A stretch of DNA of 22,901 bases, from NCBI GenBank assembly GCA_016291275.1, contig JAEEWY010000003.1, positions 1 through 22,901 of the forward strand. Direction: 5' to 3'. This stretch comes from Methanobrevibacter sp. Its GTDB lineage: Archaea; Methanobacteriota; Methanobacteria; Methanobacteriales; Methanobacteriaceae. Each line of letters begins with the position of its first letter. Within the stretch, counting starts at the first letter, position 1. The notes below the pieces were generated by a model. The model saw nothing but the letters and a program-made list of their open reading frames with translations. It was not told the DNA's origin and did not search any database. This document shows positions 22,885 through 22,901 of this stretch, piece by piece. The translations under genes and the position numbers were made by a program.

Positions 22885-22901
22885 ATGTGTATTGCTGCAC
22901 C
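22885..22901 (+). CDS. Start of a probable hydrogenase maturation chaperone HypC (cut by window end)
   Basis: Only five codons and two bases are visible: MCIAAP. An N-terminal Met-Cys followed by I/L-A-x-P is the start of HypC/HybG, where Cys2 carries the iron-cyanide group for [NiFe] hydrogenase assembly. A ribosome site AAAGGAGAT and a TATA box support a real start. Its position divergent to a cobalt/nickel importer fits. Other proteins starting with MC (class II amidotransferases) normally read MCGI or MCRH, so HypC is the best guess on very little sequence. Confidence 0.5.

Noticed and set aside
1..22901. CRISPR array, tRNA or rRNA genes, insertion sequences
   Set aside because: No regularly spaced repeats with unique spacers, no tRNA T-arm pattern, no transposase-like frame and no terminal inverted repeats with target duplications were seen.
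22885..22901. Right-edge gene as a second class II amidotransferase (MC start)
   Set aside because: MCIAAP fits the HypC start far better than the MCGI/MCRH starts of amidotransferases, though only six residues are visible.

Overview
The window looks like a stretch of an AT-rich methanogen chromosome, most probably Methanobrevibacter or a close relative (Methanobacteriales). The evidence is archaeal gene content (ribosomal protein S3Ae, pelota, archaeal-type phosphoglycerate mutase, fused archaeal-type prephenate dehydrogenase), archaeal TATA boxes and GGTGAT/GGAGG ribosome sites, very AT-rich gaps, and a set of cell-wall sugar genes plus a MraY-like membrane transferase that fits a pseudomurein-walled organism. 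I see no transposase, integrase, CRISPR array, rRNA or tRNA.

Layout. Positions 1-4370 carry amino-sugar and central-carbon genes, mostly on the minus strand: a 3'-truncated GlmU-like enzyme, then a phosphoglucosamine mutase (GlmM) and an independent phosphoglycerate mutase (ApgM) that look co-transcribed. A 53-residue rubredoxin on the plus strand sits between glmU and glmM with its own promoter and terminator. Next come a DUF92 membrane protein and ribosomal protein S3Ae, both minus, followed by a 770-base divergent gap with structured patches.

Positions 7186-10995 are the most unusual part: a plus-strand set of a class II (N-terminal cysteine) glutamine amidotransferase, a GCS2-like glutamate-cysteine ligase and a GshF/GshA-type glutamate-cysteine ligase that lacks the glutathione-synthetase half. 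The set resembles the ligase/amidohydrolase pair EgtA/EgtC of ergothioneine synthesis, so I propose a gamma-glutamyl thiol or gamma-glutamyl-protected pathway. A 16-base perfect palindrome lies at its likely transcription start.

Positions 11025-14984 form a minus-strand run: prephenate dehydrogenase, a ClC chloride/proton exchanger, a NifX-like FeMo-cofactor family protein, and a flavin reductase broken by a one-base frameshift. Pelota, the divergent MraY-like transferase and a nitroreductase follow on the plus strand, facing a minus-strand lipoamide-dehydrogenase-like flavoprotein across a strong bidirectional hairpin.

The last part, 19852-22433, is a minus-strand cobalt/nickel ECF transporter operon cbiMNQO with an internal terminator between cbiN and cbiQ. 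Diverging from it at the right edge are the first codons of a probable hydrogenase-maturation hypC gene, which fits the metal needs of a hydrogen-using methanogen. Several protein starts were moved inward from the longest reading frame on ribosome-site and family grounds (CbiM, CbiN, CbiO, NifX-like).
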